NCBI GenBank assembly: GCA_963724975.1 | Contig: CAVRXB010000008.1 | Location: 434,001-498,000, forward strand | Direction of reading: 5' to 3' | Source: CAIWHR01 sp963724975 | GTDB lineage: Bacteria > Pseudomonadota > Gammaproteobacteria > Burkholderiales > Casimicrobiaceae | Length of the DNA: 64,000 nt | Shown: positions 7,528 through 15,900 of the stretch, one piece after another | How positions within the stretch are numbered: the stretch's first letter is position 1 | How the letters are laid out: each line of letters opens with the position of its first letter | Made by a program: the position numbers and the translations under genes | The notes under the pieces: model-generated | The model's database searches: none | What the model was told of the DNA's origin: nothing | The model's input: only the letters and a program-made list of their open reading frames with translations

Positions 7528-9216
7528 TCAGACCGGGCGCGCCGTCAAGGCCGTCAATGCGCGGCGAAGGCGCCAATGGCCCGCCAGCAATCGATGAAAA
7601 CGGTATTCGTCACCCCCCTTGGCGCGGATGAGAGCGATCAGGCGCTCGCGGTCATGGGCCGGCCATCGCGATAGATCGGAAATCTGCACCAGCAACGGAG
7701 CAAGGACGCGGAGCGCAAGACGCTCGTGTTCCGTCCAGGCGTCGAGGCGGCGCAGGTGCAGGGCGGCAGCGACCGATCGCAGAGCGGCGGTTTCCGCGGC
7801 GCTGCGGTCGCCATCGAATCGAGACTCGATCCAGCGAGTGACGGTGGCGCTCAATTGGGAGGGTTCGCACACGAGTCCGTCGCTATCGCCCATCCTGAGC
7901 TCGATATCGGCATCGGTGAACTGTCGCAGCGTCCTTATGGGGGCGCGGTAAGCGGGATCCGCGCGCATGCGGTCGTAGACTTCTCGCGCACGTACCGCCG
8001 CACGAGGCTCGACGGGTCGAAAGCCGAGTCGATAATAAAACCAGAATGCGCCCGAGCGCAGTCCTTCGAGGTTGCCAGCGCCGAATTGTGACGGCTCGAC
8101 GACGAACCGGTTAATACCGAAACGCTTGCGGTAGACGCGCAACACCTGCCCGAACAGGAGGGCAGACTCGCCACCGCGAAAAGGCTCGAAGATGTTAACG
8201 CCTATCCGGCAACTGCCCGCAAACGGCCATCCGCCGCCGTACCCGACCGGAAGTCCGTTCTTGAACAGCATCATCCCGATATGCGAATCGAGCGCATCGC
8301 GGCGACCAGGGAGCATCGCGTAGAGCGCGACGGCGATACCGCGCCCGACGTCGTGCCATTCGACGCCGTCGGGGTAAGCGAGGGCGATTGCATCCGTTTC
8401 GCGCCCGAGCGAGGCCAGCATCGCGCGCGCAGCATCGATTGCGTGGTGCCTCGTCTCGATGCGAAGCCTTCGAGCGGCAGGCAGCCGCTCCGCAAGCAGG
8501 GAGCGCAGGTCGACGGCGCGCACGAGCCCGTTCCGATGAATGAACGCGCGCACCGGCAACCCGCGCACAAAGGTCCGCGACAGCTCGGAGGCGCCGGCGC
8601 GCAACGTGAGATAGGCATGCAGTGAATCGAATACCAGCCCCCGCACCGCATCCGACGCGGGCAAGCGCTCGAGCTGCGTGACGAGCCATGCGAGTCGCGA
8701 GTCGCGGCGGCGTGCTTCGTCGATCAACGCGACACCATCCTCGGCGCCGGCGAGCAGCGCGAATTCGAGCGCCGGAAGCGCGGCCGCCAGCGCTTCCGCG
8801 AGCGGGGTTCCGTCGTCGCCGAAAGAATCGAGGTCGGCGTGACGGGGAAAGCGCTTCGCCAGCCAGCGCGCGATATCCCATCCGAATGCGAAGGTCGAAG
8901 TGGTGTGGGCGACGCCGCTGCCCTCGAGACGCCGTCGCTCGCGGGCGCGGCCGCGAGCGGCCATGCGCCGCGCCAGGGCGGCGACGCGGCGAAGCTCGGC
9001 GCAAGCTGCGCGATGCAGCGCCGGCGATTCCGGGTACGCGATGAGGTACAGCACGCAATCGTGCCACGCGACCAGAACGTCGGCGTCGACGATGTCGCGC
9101 GCAGACGCGCGCGCAAGCAATTGGGCTTTGTGCGCGGATTCGGCATCCCCGAACCTGGAGGCCGCAACGCGCAGCCGCCGAACGTCGTCGAGGCTGAGGA
9201 TCTTCGCGGTCGTCAC
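7528..9216 (-). CDS. Large conserved-looking protein of unknown function with a GNAT-like core
   Basis: 562 residues from the GTG at 9216, chosen because AGGAT sits about 8 nt upstream and the preceding in-frame codons look noncoding; a TTG at 9309 would add 31 residues. The middle-to-late part (about residues 325-425) reads like an acetyltransferase fold: MMLFKNGLPVGYGGGWPF, RIGVNIFEPFRGGES, then FWFYYRLGFRPVEP, which resembles the glycine-rich acetyl-CoA loop and the C-terminal GF/YxLGF strand of GNAT enzymes. The flanking helical parts are unfamiliar. No signal peptide or membrane segment. Cytoplasmic enzyme is inference. Confidence 0.75.
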   Translation of the reverse strand: MTTAKILSLDDVRRLRVAASRFGDAESAHKAQLLARASARDIVDADVLVAWHDCVLYLIAYPESPALHRAACAELRRVAALARRMAARGRARERRRLEGSGVAHTTSTFAFGWDIARWLAKRFPRHADLDSFGDDGTPLAEALAAALPALEFALLAGAEDGVALIDEARRRDSRLAWLVTQLERLPASDAVRGLVFDSLHAYLTLRAGASELSRTFVRGLPVRAFIHRNGLVRAVDLRSLLAERLPAARRLRIETRHHAIDAARAMLASLGRETDAIALAYPDGVEWHDVGRGIAVALYAMLPGRRDALDSHIGMMLFKNGLPVGYGGGWPFAGSCRIGVNIFEPFRGGESALLFGQVLRVYRKRFGINRFVVEPSQFGAGNLEGLRSGAFWFYYRLGFRPVEPRAAVRAREVYDRMRADPAYRAPIRTLRQFTDADIELRMGDSDGLVCEPSQLSATVTRWIESRFDGDRSAAETAALRSVAAALHLRRLDAWTEHERLALRVLAPLLVQISDLSRWPAHDRERLIALIRAKGGDEYRFHRLLAGHWRLRRALTALTARPV

Positions 9217-9401
9217 GGTGAACGATCCTGGCCGAACGCGGCGACCTCGCTCGCTGTGGACGGCGGTGACGGCAAGGCCGCGCCGCGGCGCGCAGGAGGC
9301 TGACCGCAAGATGCTACGGACAAGAAGTCAGGCTTGCGAGCCGTCGCCAGCCCAGCGATCAGGCGCCGTGCTTCGCGCACGCGAACGGCTCAGGGATGCG
9401 G

Positions 9402-9557
9402 TCAGCGACCCTTGGCGCCGGATTTGCCGCGAGGCGCGATGCGCATCACGGGGGTCCCAACCGGGCGACGTGTTTGCGGCGCATGGGGAATCGGCTGATG
9501 CGCGCCGGTTTTCGCATTGTGACCTTTGAACCCACCGCCCTTGCCTTTGGACATCAT
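9402..9557 (-). CDS. Small basic Gly/Lys-rich protein (51 residues)
   Basis: Starts with two ATG codons (9557 and 9554) preceded by GAAGGAG at ideal spacing, and ends in TGA at 9402-9404. The product opens MMSKGKGGGFKGHN and ends GKSGAKGR, with a Pro/Arg middle. It is strongly basic with no hydrophobic segment, which fits a nucleic-acid or ribosome-associated peptide; that role is inference. It lies downstream of rhlE on the same strand, 146 nt past its stop, and could be expressed with the helicase. Confidence 0.65.
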   Translation of the reverse strand: MMSKGKGGGFKGHNAKTGAHQPIPHAPQTRRPVGTPVMRIAPRGKSGAKGR

Positions 9558-9703
9558 CGGCTCCTTCGCAAGTTACGTGCTCGTTTCCGCGTATCGAGGC
9601 CCCGGTTCAGGAGCCGCTACGGTGATGCTACCTCGGAGATGCGGCAAACTGGAAATTGCGACGCTGCTAGCGAGGTCAGGCAAGCACGGATGTACGCCGA
9701 TGG

Positions 9704-11095
9704 TCAGCGTCCGCGATTTCCGAATCGCTGCACGCCGCGCGCCTTGCCGCTCGGCATGTGGGGCGCGGGACGGCTCGGATCGCCCTTCTTGCGGCCGTTC
9801 GCACCGCGGCCTGTGCCGCCGGCTGACGCCTCCGGCCGCGAATGCGCGGTCCCCGCGGATCCGCGTCCCTTGCCGCGGGCGTGGTTGCGCCCGCGCGCGT
9901 CAGGCGCCACTTGGCCGCGTCGCTGCAGGATCGGCTCCGGCTTTACGCGCGGATCGGGCGTGAAACCGGCGATCACCGTTTTCGGAATCTCGAGCTTGAT
10001 CAGTTTCTCGATCGCGCGCAGGTACGCATGCTCGTCGACGCAAACGAGCGAAATCGCCTCGCCGGACGCCCCGGCACGACCGGTGCGCCCGATCCGGTGC
10101 ACGTAGTCTTCGGGAACATTGGGCAGATCGTAGTTGACGACGTGGGGCAGCTCCTCGATGTCGATGCCGCGCGCCGCGATATCGGTGGCGCAGAGGACCT
10201 GCAGGCGACCCACCTTGAATTCGGCCAACGCGCGCATGCGCGCCGCCTGGCTCTTGTTGCCGTGGATCGCGAGCGCCGTGATGCCGTCCCGATTCAATTG
10301 TTCCGAGAGCTTGTTGGCGCCGTGCTTGGTGCGCGTGAACACCAGCACCTGATACCAGTTCTGCGATTTGATCAGGTGCGAGAGAAGCTCGCGCTTGCGG
10401 TCGCGGTCTACCGGGTGAACCTTCTGCACGACGATTTCGACGGTCGAGTTGCGGCGCGCGACCTCGATCATCGCCGGCGCCTTGAGCAAGGTGTCGGCGA
10501 GCGCCTTGATTTCGTCTGAAAACGTGGCGGAAAAGAGCAGGTTCTGTCGTCGCGTCGGCAGTTGCGCGAGTATGCGTTTGATATCGCGGATGAAGCCCAT
10601 GTCGAGCATCCGGTCGGCTTCGTCGAGCACCAGGATCTCGACATGCGACAAGTCGACAGTCCGCTGCTGGTGATGATCGAGAAGACGGCCCGGCGTCGCG
10701 ACGAGAATGTCGACGCCGCGCTTGAGCTGCGCGATTTGGGGGTTGATGCCGACACCGCCGTACACGACCATCGATGTCTGCTTCGAATATTTGCCGTAGA
10801 CGCGCACGCTTTCCTCGACTTGCGCAGCGAGCTCGCGCGTCGGGGTGAGAATCAGCGTGCGGACAGGCCTGCGCCCGCCGACGGCCCGCGGCGGAGGATG
10901 CGCAGACAGGCGCTGCAGGATGGGCAGCACGAAGCCGGCGGTCTTGCCGGTTCCGGTCTGCGCGCCGGCCAGAAGGTCGCCGCCCGCGAGCACGGCGGGG
11001 ATCGCCTTCACTTGAATGGGCGTCGGCGTCGTGTAGCCGTGGTCGGCGACCGCGCGGGCGAGTTCCTCGGACAAGCCGAGACTTTGGAATGACAT
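9704..11095 (-). CDS. rhlE: ATP-dependent DEAD-box RNA helicase
   Basis: 463 residues. Helicase motifs in order: Q motif region TPTPIQ (24-29), AQTGTGKT (45-52), PTREL (86-90), DEAD (159-162), SAT (190-192), then the second RecA domain ending with HRIGRTGRAG. The C-terminal 90 residues are basic and low in complexity, as in RhlE proteins that act on rRNA during ribosome assembly and at low temperature. Start ATG at 11095. A TGCTATAAT promoter element lies about 120 nt upstream, leaving a leader of roughly 114 nt, as is common for cold-regulated helicases. Confidence 0.94.
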   Translation of the reverse strand: MSFQSLGLSEELARAVADHGYTTPTPIQVKAIPAVLAGGDLLAGAQTGTGKTAGFVLPILQRLSAHPPPRAVGGRRPVRTLILTPTRELAAQVEESVRVYGKYSKQTSMVVYGGVGINPQIAQLKRGVDILVATPGRLLDHHQQRTVDLSHVEILVLDEADRMLDMGFIRDIKRILAQLPTRRQNLLFSATFSDEIKALADTLLKAPAMIEVARRNSTVEIVVQKVHPVDRDRKRELLSHLIKSQNWYQVLVFTRTKHGANKLSEQLNRDGITALAIHGNKSQAARMRALAEFKVGRLQVLCATDIAARGIDIEELPHVVNYDLPNVPEDYVHRIGRTGRAGASGEAISLVCVDEHAYLRAIEKLIKLEIPKTVIAGFTPDPRVKPEPILQRRGQVAPDARGRNHARGKGRGSAGTAHSRPEASAGGTGRGANGRKKGDPSRPAPHMPSGKARGVQRFGNRGR

Positions 11096-11215
11096 GGAAA
11101 CTTTCGGATAACGACGTGCCTGTCACCTTTGCAGGTGCCAGTCGCAGGCAAACCGAAGGGGAGGAACGTCGGGACCGACAGCGGCAGGGGACTGGTCGAA
11201 TTGCCGCGTAGGCGA

Positions 11216-11224
11216 ATTATAGCA
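11216..11224 (-). promoter_or_regulatory. Extended -10 promoter element for rhlE
   Basis: TGCTATAAT on the minus strand: TATAAT with the upstream TG of an extended -10. No good -35 is seen at the usual spacing. Predicted transcript start near 11209, giving a leader of about 114 nt before rhlE. It sits just past the DUF3365 gene stop. Confidence 0.5.
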
Positions 11225-11229
11225 GGCTC

Positions 11230-12183
11230 CTAGGGGCCGGGCTTCCTGCCGGAAAGCCGCTGGATCGCCATGTTGATGGAAACGCGCAGGCGCTCGGTGG
11301 CGAGCGCTAGCCGGTGCAGCTCATTACCGCTGTTCGGGTTGACCTTCGAGAGGCCGAGATCGGCGGGCTTGCCGAGCGAGATCTGCTGAGTCGCCGCGGT
11401 GAGCCGCCGCACGGGCGCGACGACGGCGCGGTACATGAACAGCATCGCAATGACAAACGCGGCGACGATCATCGCGAGCTCCCAGACGCCGATCACGTTG
11501 AGCGCTACGTCCCAGAACGACTTGGCGGGCAGGCGCACGCTGATGATCCCGGCGACGTCGCCTTCCTTGAAGCCGAATCCGTTCGTCGTGCCGTAGCGCA
11601 CCTTGACGTCGTTGGGTGCGCTGTTGGCGTCGCCATGACAAGTGATGCACGATGCTTTCTGATAGACGGCCCGGGCATAGCGAAAGCCGTTGTCGGTAAG
11701 CTCGTAGTATTCCTTGAGATTGTTGCTGCGGATCTCGCGCAGCGCGCCTTCCTCGAACACGTCCGGCTTGTTGCCGGGGTTCATCACGTTGTGCGAAGTC
11801 AGGCGGAATTTGGACTGCGACGGCGAGCGCTCGACGGCCTCCGAGAATTCGCGTTGCGCAAGCGCGGGGTTCTTCGAATAGAACTCGACGGGTGTGAGCT
11901 TCGTTCCCGGCGGCGGCACGATTCCGTCGGGCGTTCCCTCCTCGGGCTGCAGCAGGCTCGCGTGCCCGAGATAGCTCTTGTTGTCGTCCTTCACCCACAC
12001 GCGTCCGTATTGCGCGACCCACGACCCGAACGCGTCGACGTTGTCGGCGACCGTCTCCGCCTGGCTTCGCAGCTGGTTGATGTAGATCCGGTCGAGGATC
12101 AGGTAGAACGCCGCGCCGACGAGCGTGAGGGCGAGCAGGAACACGAACGCGAACTGCACCGTGAGCGAGCGATTCTTGAGCAT
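11230..12183 (-). CDS. DUF3365 haem-binding sensor-like protein with HAMP domain
   Basis: 317 residues from the ATG at 12183, preceded by GGGGGAGA. Order: membrane segment 1 (about 8-31), periplasmic DUF3365 domain (35-220) with a single c-type haem site CITCH (179-183), membrane segment 2 (230-252), then a HAMP domain (about 251-305) and a short tail. No kinase or methyl-accepting domain follows, so the signal must pass to a partner or the protein works as a haem/redox protein. The small gene just upstream ends 16 nt before this start and is probably cotranscribed. Confidence 0.88.
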   Translation of the reverse strand: MLKNRSLTVQFAFVFLLALTLVGAAFYLILDRIYINQLRSQAETVADNVDAFGSWVAQYGRVWVKDDNKSYLGHASLLQPEEGTPDGIVPPPGTKLTPVEFYSKNPALAQREFSEAVERSPSQSKFRLTSHNVMNPGNKPDVFEEGALREIRSNNLKEYYELTDNGFRYARAVYQKASCITCHGDANSAPNDVKVRYGTTNGFGFKEGDVAGIISVRLPAKSFWDVALNVIGVWELAMIVAAFVIAMLFMYRAVVAPVRRLTAATQQISLGKPADLGLSKVNPNSGNELHRLALATERLRVSINMAIQRLSGRKPGP

Positions 12184-12199
12184 GTTCTCCCCCGAGCTT

Positions 12200-12454
12200 C
12201 TAATGGATGCCCACGAGCTGCCGTGCGCGCATGACGAATTCAGACCGCTTCCACGGGTCGTCGAGCTGCTCGGCGAGCAGCCCGATGTACTGGTCAACGT
12301 CGGTGGTCCGGACCTTGTTGCCGGTCGCGAGCCATTTCGCGCGCACTTCCTGAGCGACCATCGTCCCGAACGGGCCGACTTCCTCGATATAGAGCTCGTC
12401 GATCTGCGCGCACAGGCTGTTCAGGATCGGCAGGACACGGAAAGGACCCGGCAT
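12200..12454 (-). CDS. Small protein paired with the DUF3365 gene
   Basis: 84 residues, soluble, rich in charged residues, no signal peptide. It begins at the ATG at 12454 (GAGGAAG is 13 nt upstream, a little far) and its stop is 16 nt before the DUF3365 gene, so one transcript is likely. The sequence (LNSLCAQIDELYIEEVGPFG and later LLAEQLDDPWKRSEFV) suggests a helical domain. I do not recognise the family. A cytoplasmic partner for the HAMP output is a reasonable guess. Confidence 0.7.
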   Translation of the reverse strand: MPGPFRVLPILNSLCAQIDELYIEEVGPFGTMVAQEVRAKWLATGNKVRTTDVDQYIGLLAEQLDDPWKRSEFVMRARQLVGIH

Positions 12455-12597
12455 GTTCGCTATGCGCTTCCTCGCGGTATCGGACCTGGATCATTCCTGG
12501 CCCGCTGGTGTTGTCGACCGCGCGTCCGGCCGCCGCATCGCGGCGGCGCGCGCTTGGTGCGATAGGCTATGCGCCCCGGGCCGGGGCGTCAACCCGA

Positions 12598-12617
12598 AAG
12601 CCCGGCCGACGCCGGGC
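12598..12617 (-). terminator. Likely rho-independent terminator of folE
   Basis: Perfect 7-bp stem GCCCGGC/GCCGGGC with a 4-nt loop. On the minus strand it is followed by TTTCGGGTT, and it starts 6 nt past the folE stop. A second GC hairpin (12572-12588) follows it. Confidence 0.5.
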
Positions 12618-12623
12618 GCGGAG

Positions 12624-13196
12624 TCATGTCGTGCGATTGCCGATCAGCGCCAGGAACTCCTCGCGGGTCGCGATCGATTCGCGGAAGGTACCTAGAACAG
12701 ACGACGTGACCATCACCGAATTCTGCTTCTCCACGCCCCGCATCATCATGCAGAGATGGCGTGCTTCGATCATCACGCCCACGCCGTTGGCGTCGATGGA
12801 GTCCATGATGGCCTGCGAGATCTGTTCTGTCAGCCGCTCCTGCAGCTGCAGCCGGCGCGCGTACATGTCGACCAGGCGCGCGAGCTTGGACAGCCCGAAC
12901 ACGCGCCCCGATGGCACGTAACCGATGTGACAGCGGCCGAAGAACGGCAGCATGTGGTGTTCGCACAGGCTGTAGAGCTCGATGTTCTTCACGATGACCA
13001 TGCTGTTGGTCTCCTGCGTGAAGATTGCTCCATTGATGAGCTTCACGGGGTCCGCCCGGTAGCCCGACGTCAGGAACGCGATCGCGTCGGCAACCCGACG
13101 CGGCGTGCCCTTGAGACCCTCGCGATCGGGATTCTCGCCGAGGGCCAAGATCAATTCGCGAGTCAGCGCTTCGATCTTCCGGGAATCGACCTGCAT
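12624..13196 (-). CDS. folE: GTP cyclohydrolase I
   Basis: First enzyme of tetrahydrofolate and pterin synthesis: converts GTP to 7,8-dihydroneopterin triphosphate. The 190-residue length is typical. Zinc ligands are Cys78 and His81 in LCEHHMLPF and Cys149 in RHLCMMMRG; GRVFGLSKLARLVD and the C-terminal RESIATREEFL also match. The start is the ATG at 13196, with GGAGA upstream; the open frame before it is not conserved-looking. It is divergent from the CBS gene and followed by a likely terminator. Confidence 0.96.
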   Translation of the reverse strand: MQVDSRKIEALTRELILALGENPDREGLKGTPRRVADAIAFLTSGYRADPVKLINGAIFTQETNSMVIVKNIELYSLCEHHMLPFFGRCHIGYVPSGRVFGLSKLARLVDMYARRLQLQERLTEQISQAIMDSIDANGVGVMIEARHLCMMMRGVEKQNSVMVTSSVLGTFRESIATREEFLALIGNRTT

Positions 13197-13299
13197 GTGG
13201 AGTCTCCGCGACGAAAAACAGAGAAAGGCGCAAGTATGCGCGAATTCATGCGCGTGTGATTCCGCTTCCCGCTCGGGTGGAGGCAAATCCGCGCCGCCC

Positions 13300-13331
13300 T
13301 GCTAGAATCCCCCGGCCCCGCAACCGCGGGG
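13300..13331 (+). promoter_or_regulatory. Extended -10 promoter and leader hairpin before the CBS gene
   Basis: TGCTAGAAT (13300-13308) followed by a perfect 6-bp hairpin CCCCGC-AACC-GCGGGG (13316-13331) that would form at the very start of the RNA. The coding start is 47 nt further on. Confidence 0.4.
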
Positions 13332-13377
13332 ATCCTCATCTCCCAACCTCGCGTTCCTGCCCGAAAGTGTCCGCGCC

Positions 13378-13839
13378 ATGCCACGCGCCATCATCTTCAA
13401 CCGCGAGTTCGACACGCTGAAGGACACCGATACGGTGGCCGATGCGACCCGCCGAATGCTTGTCCATCGCGTATCGGATTTGCCTGTGGTCGATGCGGAC
13501 GGCAAGTTCGTCGGCATGTTCAAGCTCGATCGCCTGCTGGCGGCGCTGCTGCCTGCGGCTGCGCTCGTGGGTTACGGAATGCCGGATCTCTCGTTCGTTC
13601 CGGACGAGCTGGATGCGTTGCGCGAAAAGATGCGCGCTCTCGACGCGCGGCCGGTCGGGGACTTCGCCGTGATGCCCGACACCGTCGTGCATCCCGACAC
13701 GCCGCCCCTCGAGATCGTGCTGCAACTCTACCGCGGAGCGAACAGTTTGCCGGTAGTCGACCGCGAAGACCGCCGTCTCGTCGGCGTGGTTTCGGCGCGC
13801 GACGTCCTTGGTGTGCTGCACGGGCAAGGGAAACGTTGA
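13378..13839 (+). CDS. CBS-domain protein
   Basis: 153 residues with two CBS motifs, about 5-60 (VADATRRMLVHRVSDLPVVD) and 95-150 (LEIVLQLYRGANSLPVVD, then VGVVSARDVL). Paired CBS motifs usually bind adenine nucleotides and sense energy state. The stop overlaps the start of the downstream permease gene by one base (TGATG), so the two are translationally coupled and the CBS protein probably gates or senses for that transporter. The N terminus (PRAIIFNREFDTL) is a short extension outside the motif. Confidence 0.88.
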   Translation: MPRAIIFNREFDTLKDTDTVADATRRMLVHRVSDLPVVDADGKFVGMFKLDRLLAALLPAAALVGYGMPDLSFVPDELDALREKMRALDARPVGDFAVMPDTVVHPDTPPLEIVLQLYRGANSLPVVDREDRRLVGVVSARDVLGVLHGQGKR

Positions 13840-15179
13840 TGCACGTCGATCCGGGTCAGACATCCGTGATCCTCGGCTGGAGCCCGCTTGTAGTCGCGAC
13901 GACCTTGTTCGTCTGCACGTACCTCGTCATCATGAGCGATCGCCTGAACCGCGCGATTGTCGCGCTGCTCGGCGCCGGCCTGTTGATACTCACTGGGGTG
14001 CTGGAGCAGAAGGAAGCGGTTGCCGCGATCGATTTCAACACGATTGGACTTCTGCTCGGCATGATGCTGATCGTCAACATCACACGCCGCTCGGGGTTGT
14101 TCCAGTTCGTCGCGATCTGGTCGGCGAAAAAAGTCGACGCGAAACCGTGGGGCATCCTGCTGATGATGTCGATCGTCACCGCGGTGTTCTCGGCCTTCCT
14201 GGACAACGTCACCACGGTACTGCTGACCGTCCCGGTCACCCTTCTCATCACCGACGAACTCAAGGTCAAGCCCTACCCGTACCTCTTTGCGCAGATCTTC
14301 GCCTCGAACATCGGCGGCACCGCCACCTTGATCGGCGACCCGCCCAACATCATGATCGGCTCGGCGACCGGCCTCACGTTCAACGATTTCGGTCTGGCGC
14401 TGACGCCGGCGATCCTCGTGGTCATGGTGGCAACGATGATTCCCCTTTATTTCATCTGGGGCCGCCATCTCACGGCCACCGACGAGAACCGGCGCCATGT
14501 GATGAGTTTCAACGAGCGCGAGACGATCACCGACCCGCGCCTCCTGAAGCAGTCACTGACGGTGATTGCTCTCGTGATCATCGGCTTCATGCTGCAACGG
14601 CAGATTCATATCGAGCCGGCGACGATAGCCGTTTTCGGCGCCGCGGTTCTGCTGCTGCTGGACAATCTCGGCAAGCCTGGCGAAGAGCAGTCGAAGAACG
14701 TGCACGGCGCGCTCTCCGAAGCCGAATGGATCACGCTCATGTTCTTTCTCGGGCTCTTCATTCTCGTCCACGGAATCCAGAAGGCGGGACTGATCGACAT
14801 GATGGCTGCCGAATTGCTCGCGGCGACCGGCGGCGATTTCAACACGACCGCGCTCGCGATCCTGTGGGCGTCGGCCGTACTTTCGGCGTTCATCGACAAT
14901 ATACCGTTCGTCGCCACGATGATCCCGCTGATCAAGGCGATGGCCCCGGCATTCGGCGGCGAAAACGCATTGCTGCCGTTATGGTGGGCGCTGTCGCTTG
15001 GCGCCTGCCTCGGCGGCAATGGCACGCTGATCGGCGCTTCCGCGAATCTGGTGGTGGCCGGACTCTCGGAGCGCGCCGGCGTCACATTCCGCTTCGTCGA
15101 ATTCATGAAAATCGCCTTTCCGCTGATGCTGCTGTCGATCGTCATCAGTCACGCCTACCTCCTCATCCGCTACCTGTAA
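13839..15179 (+). CDS. SLC13/ArsB-NhaD-type ion transporter
   Basis: 446 residues, about 11-12 membrane segments. FLDNVTTVLLTVPVT in the first half and FIDNIPFVATMIPL in the second are the paired conserved motifs of the ion transporter superfamily, and GGTATLIGDPPNIMIGSA is the signature of the P-protein/ArsB/NhaD branch. Likely a sodium/proton or anion permease of the inner membrane. The substrate cannot be fixed from the motifs. The ATG at 13839 overlaps the CBS stop by one base; a dienelactone hydrolase gene follows after 16 nt. Confidence 0.9.
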   Translation: MHVDPGQTSVILGWSPLVVATTLFVCTYLVIMSDRLNRAIVALLGAGLLILTGVLEQKEAVAAIDFNTIGLLLGMMLIVNITRRSGLFQFVAIWSAKKVDAKPWGILLMMSIVTAVFSAFLDNVTTVLLTVPVTLLITDELKVKPYPYLFAQIFASNIGGTATLIGDPPNIMIGSATGLTFNDFGLALTPAILVVMVATMIPLYFIWGRHLTATDENRRHVMSFNERETITDPRLLKQSLTVIALVIIGFMLQRQIHIEPATIAVFGAAVLLLLDNLGKPGEEQSKNVHGALSEAEWITLMFFLGLFILVHGIQKAGLIDMMAAELLAATGGDFNTTALAILWASAVLSAFIDNIPFVATMIPLIKAMAPAFGGENALLPLWWALSLGACLGGNGTLIGASANLVVAGLSERAGVTFRFVEFMKIAFPLMLLSIVISHAYLLIRYL

Positions 15180-15195
15180 TCAACACGAAAGAGAA

Positions 15196-15870
15196 ATGCA
15201 CATGGGCCGCTTCATCGAACTGACCGCGAGCGACGGCGTCCGCCTGTCGGCCTGGCGTGCCGATCCCGCGGGCCAACCACGCGGGACGATCGTCGTCGCG
15301 CAGGAGATTTTCGGCGTCAACAGCCACATCCGAAGCGTCTGCGACGGGTTTGCAGCCGACGGCTACGTTGCGATCGCGCCTGCGCTATTCGACCGCTACG
15401 AACCTGGCGTCGATATCGGCTATACGCCGTCGGACGTCGCGAAGGGACGCGAATTGAAGGGGCGCGCCGCGCTCGACCCGGCGTTGCAGGACATTGCCGC
15501 CGCGCGCGACGCGGTCGGCGGGACGGCGAAGGTCGCCGTCATCGGGTACTGCTGGGGCGGCTATGTCGCATGGATGAGCGCCACGCGGCTGCCGGGTTTT
15601 GCGTGCGCGGTGGCGTATTACGGCGGCGGCATCCTGGACGCTGCGGCGGAAAAACCACGCTGTCCCGTCATGGCGCACTTCGGTGAGCGCGATGCCGGAA
15701 TCCCCGTTGCCGGTGTGCGCGAGCTGATGAAGACGCATCCCGATGCGCAGATTTTCATCTATGACGCCGATCACGGCTTCAACTGCGATCAGCGTGCGGC
15801 GTACGAGCCCGCAGCGGCGAAACTCGCACGCGAGCGGACGATCGATTTCCTGCGCCGGCACGTGGGCTGA
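15196..15870 (+). CDS. Dienelactone hydrolase family protein
   Basis: 224 residues. Catalytic triad visible as Cys119 in GYCWGG, Asp166 in GERDAG and His193 in DADHGF, the standard arrangement of carboxymethylenebutenolidase-like enzymes, and QEIFGVN is the usual N-terminal motif. These hydrolyse lactones in chlorocatechol breakdown, but many genomic members have other ester substrates and no catechol genes are nearby. Starts at ATG 15196 or 15202. It follows the permease by 16 nt and is probably in the same operon. Confidence 0.92.
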   Translation: MHMGRFIELTASDGVRLSAWRADPAGQPRGTIVVAQEIFGVNSHIRSVCDGFAADGYVAIAPALFDRYEPGVDIGYTPSDVAKGRELKGRAALDPALQDIAAARDAVGGTAKVAVIGYCWGGYVAWMSATRLPGFACAVAYYGGGILDAAAEKPRCPVMAHFGERDAGIPVAGVRELMKTHPDAQIFIYDADHGFNCDQRAAYEPAAAKLARERTIDFLRRHVG

Positions 15871-15900
15871 CGACAGAGTCGGGCGCGCGCGCCCCGCAAA

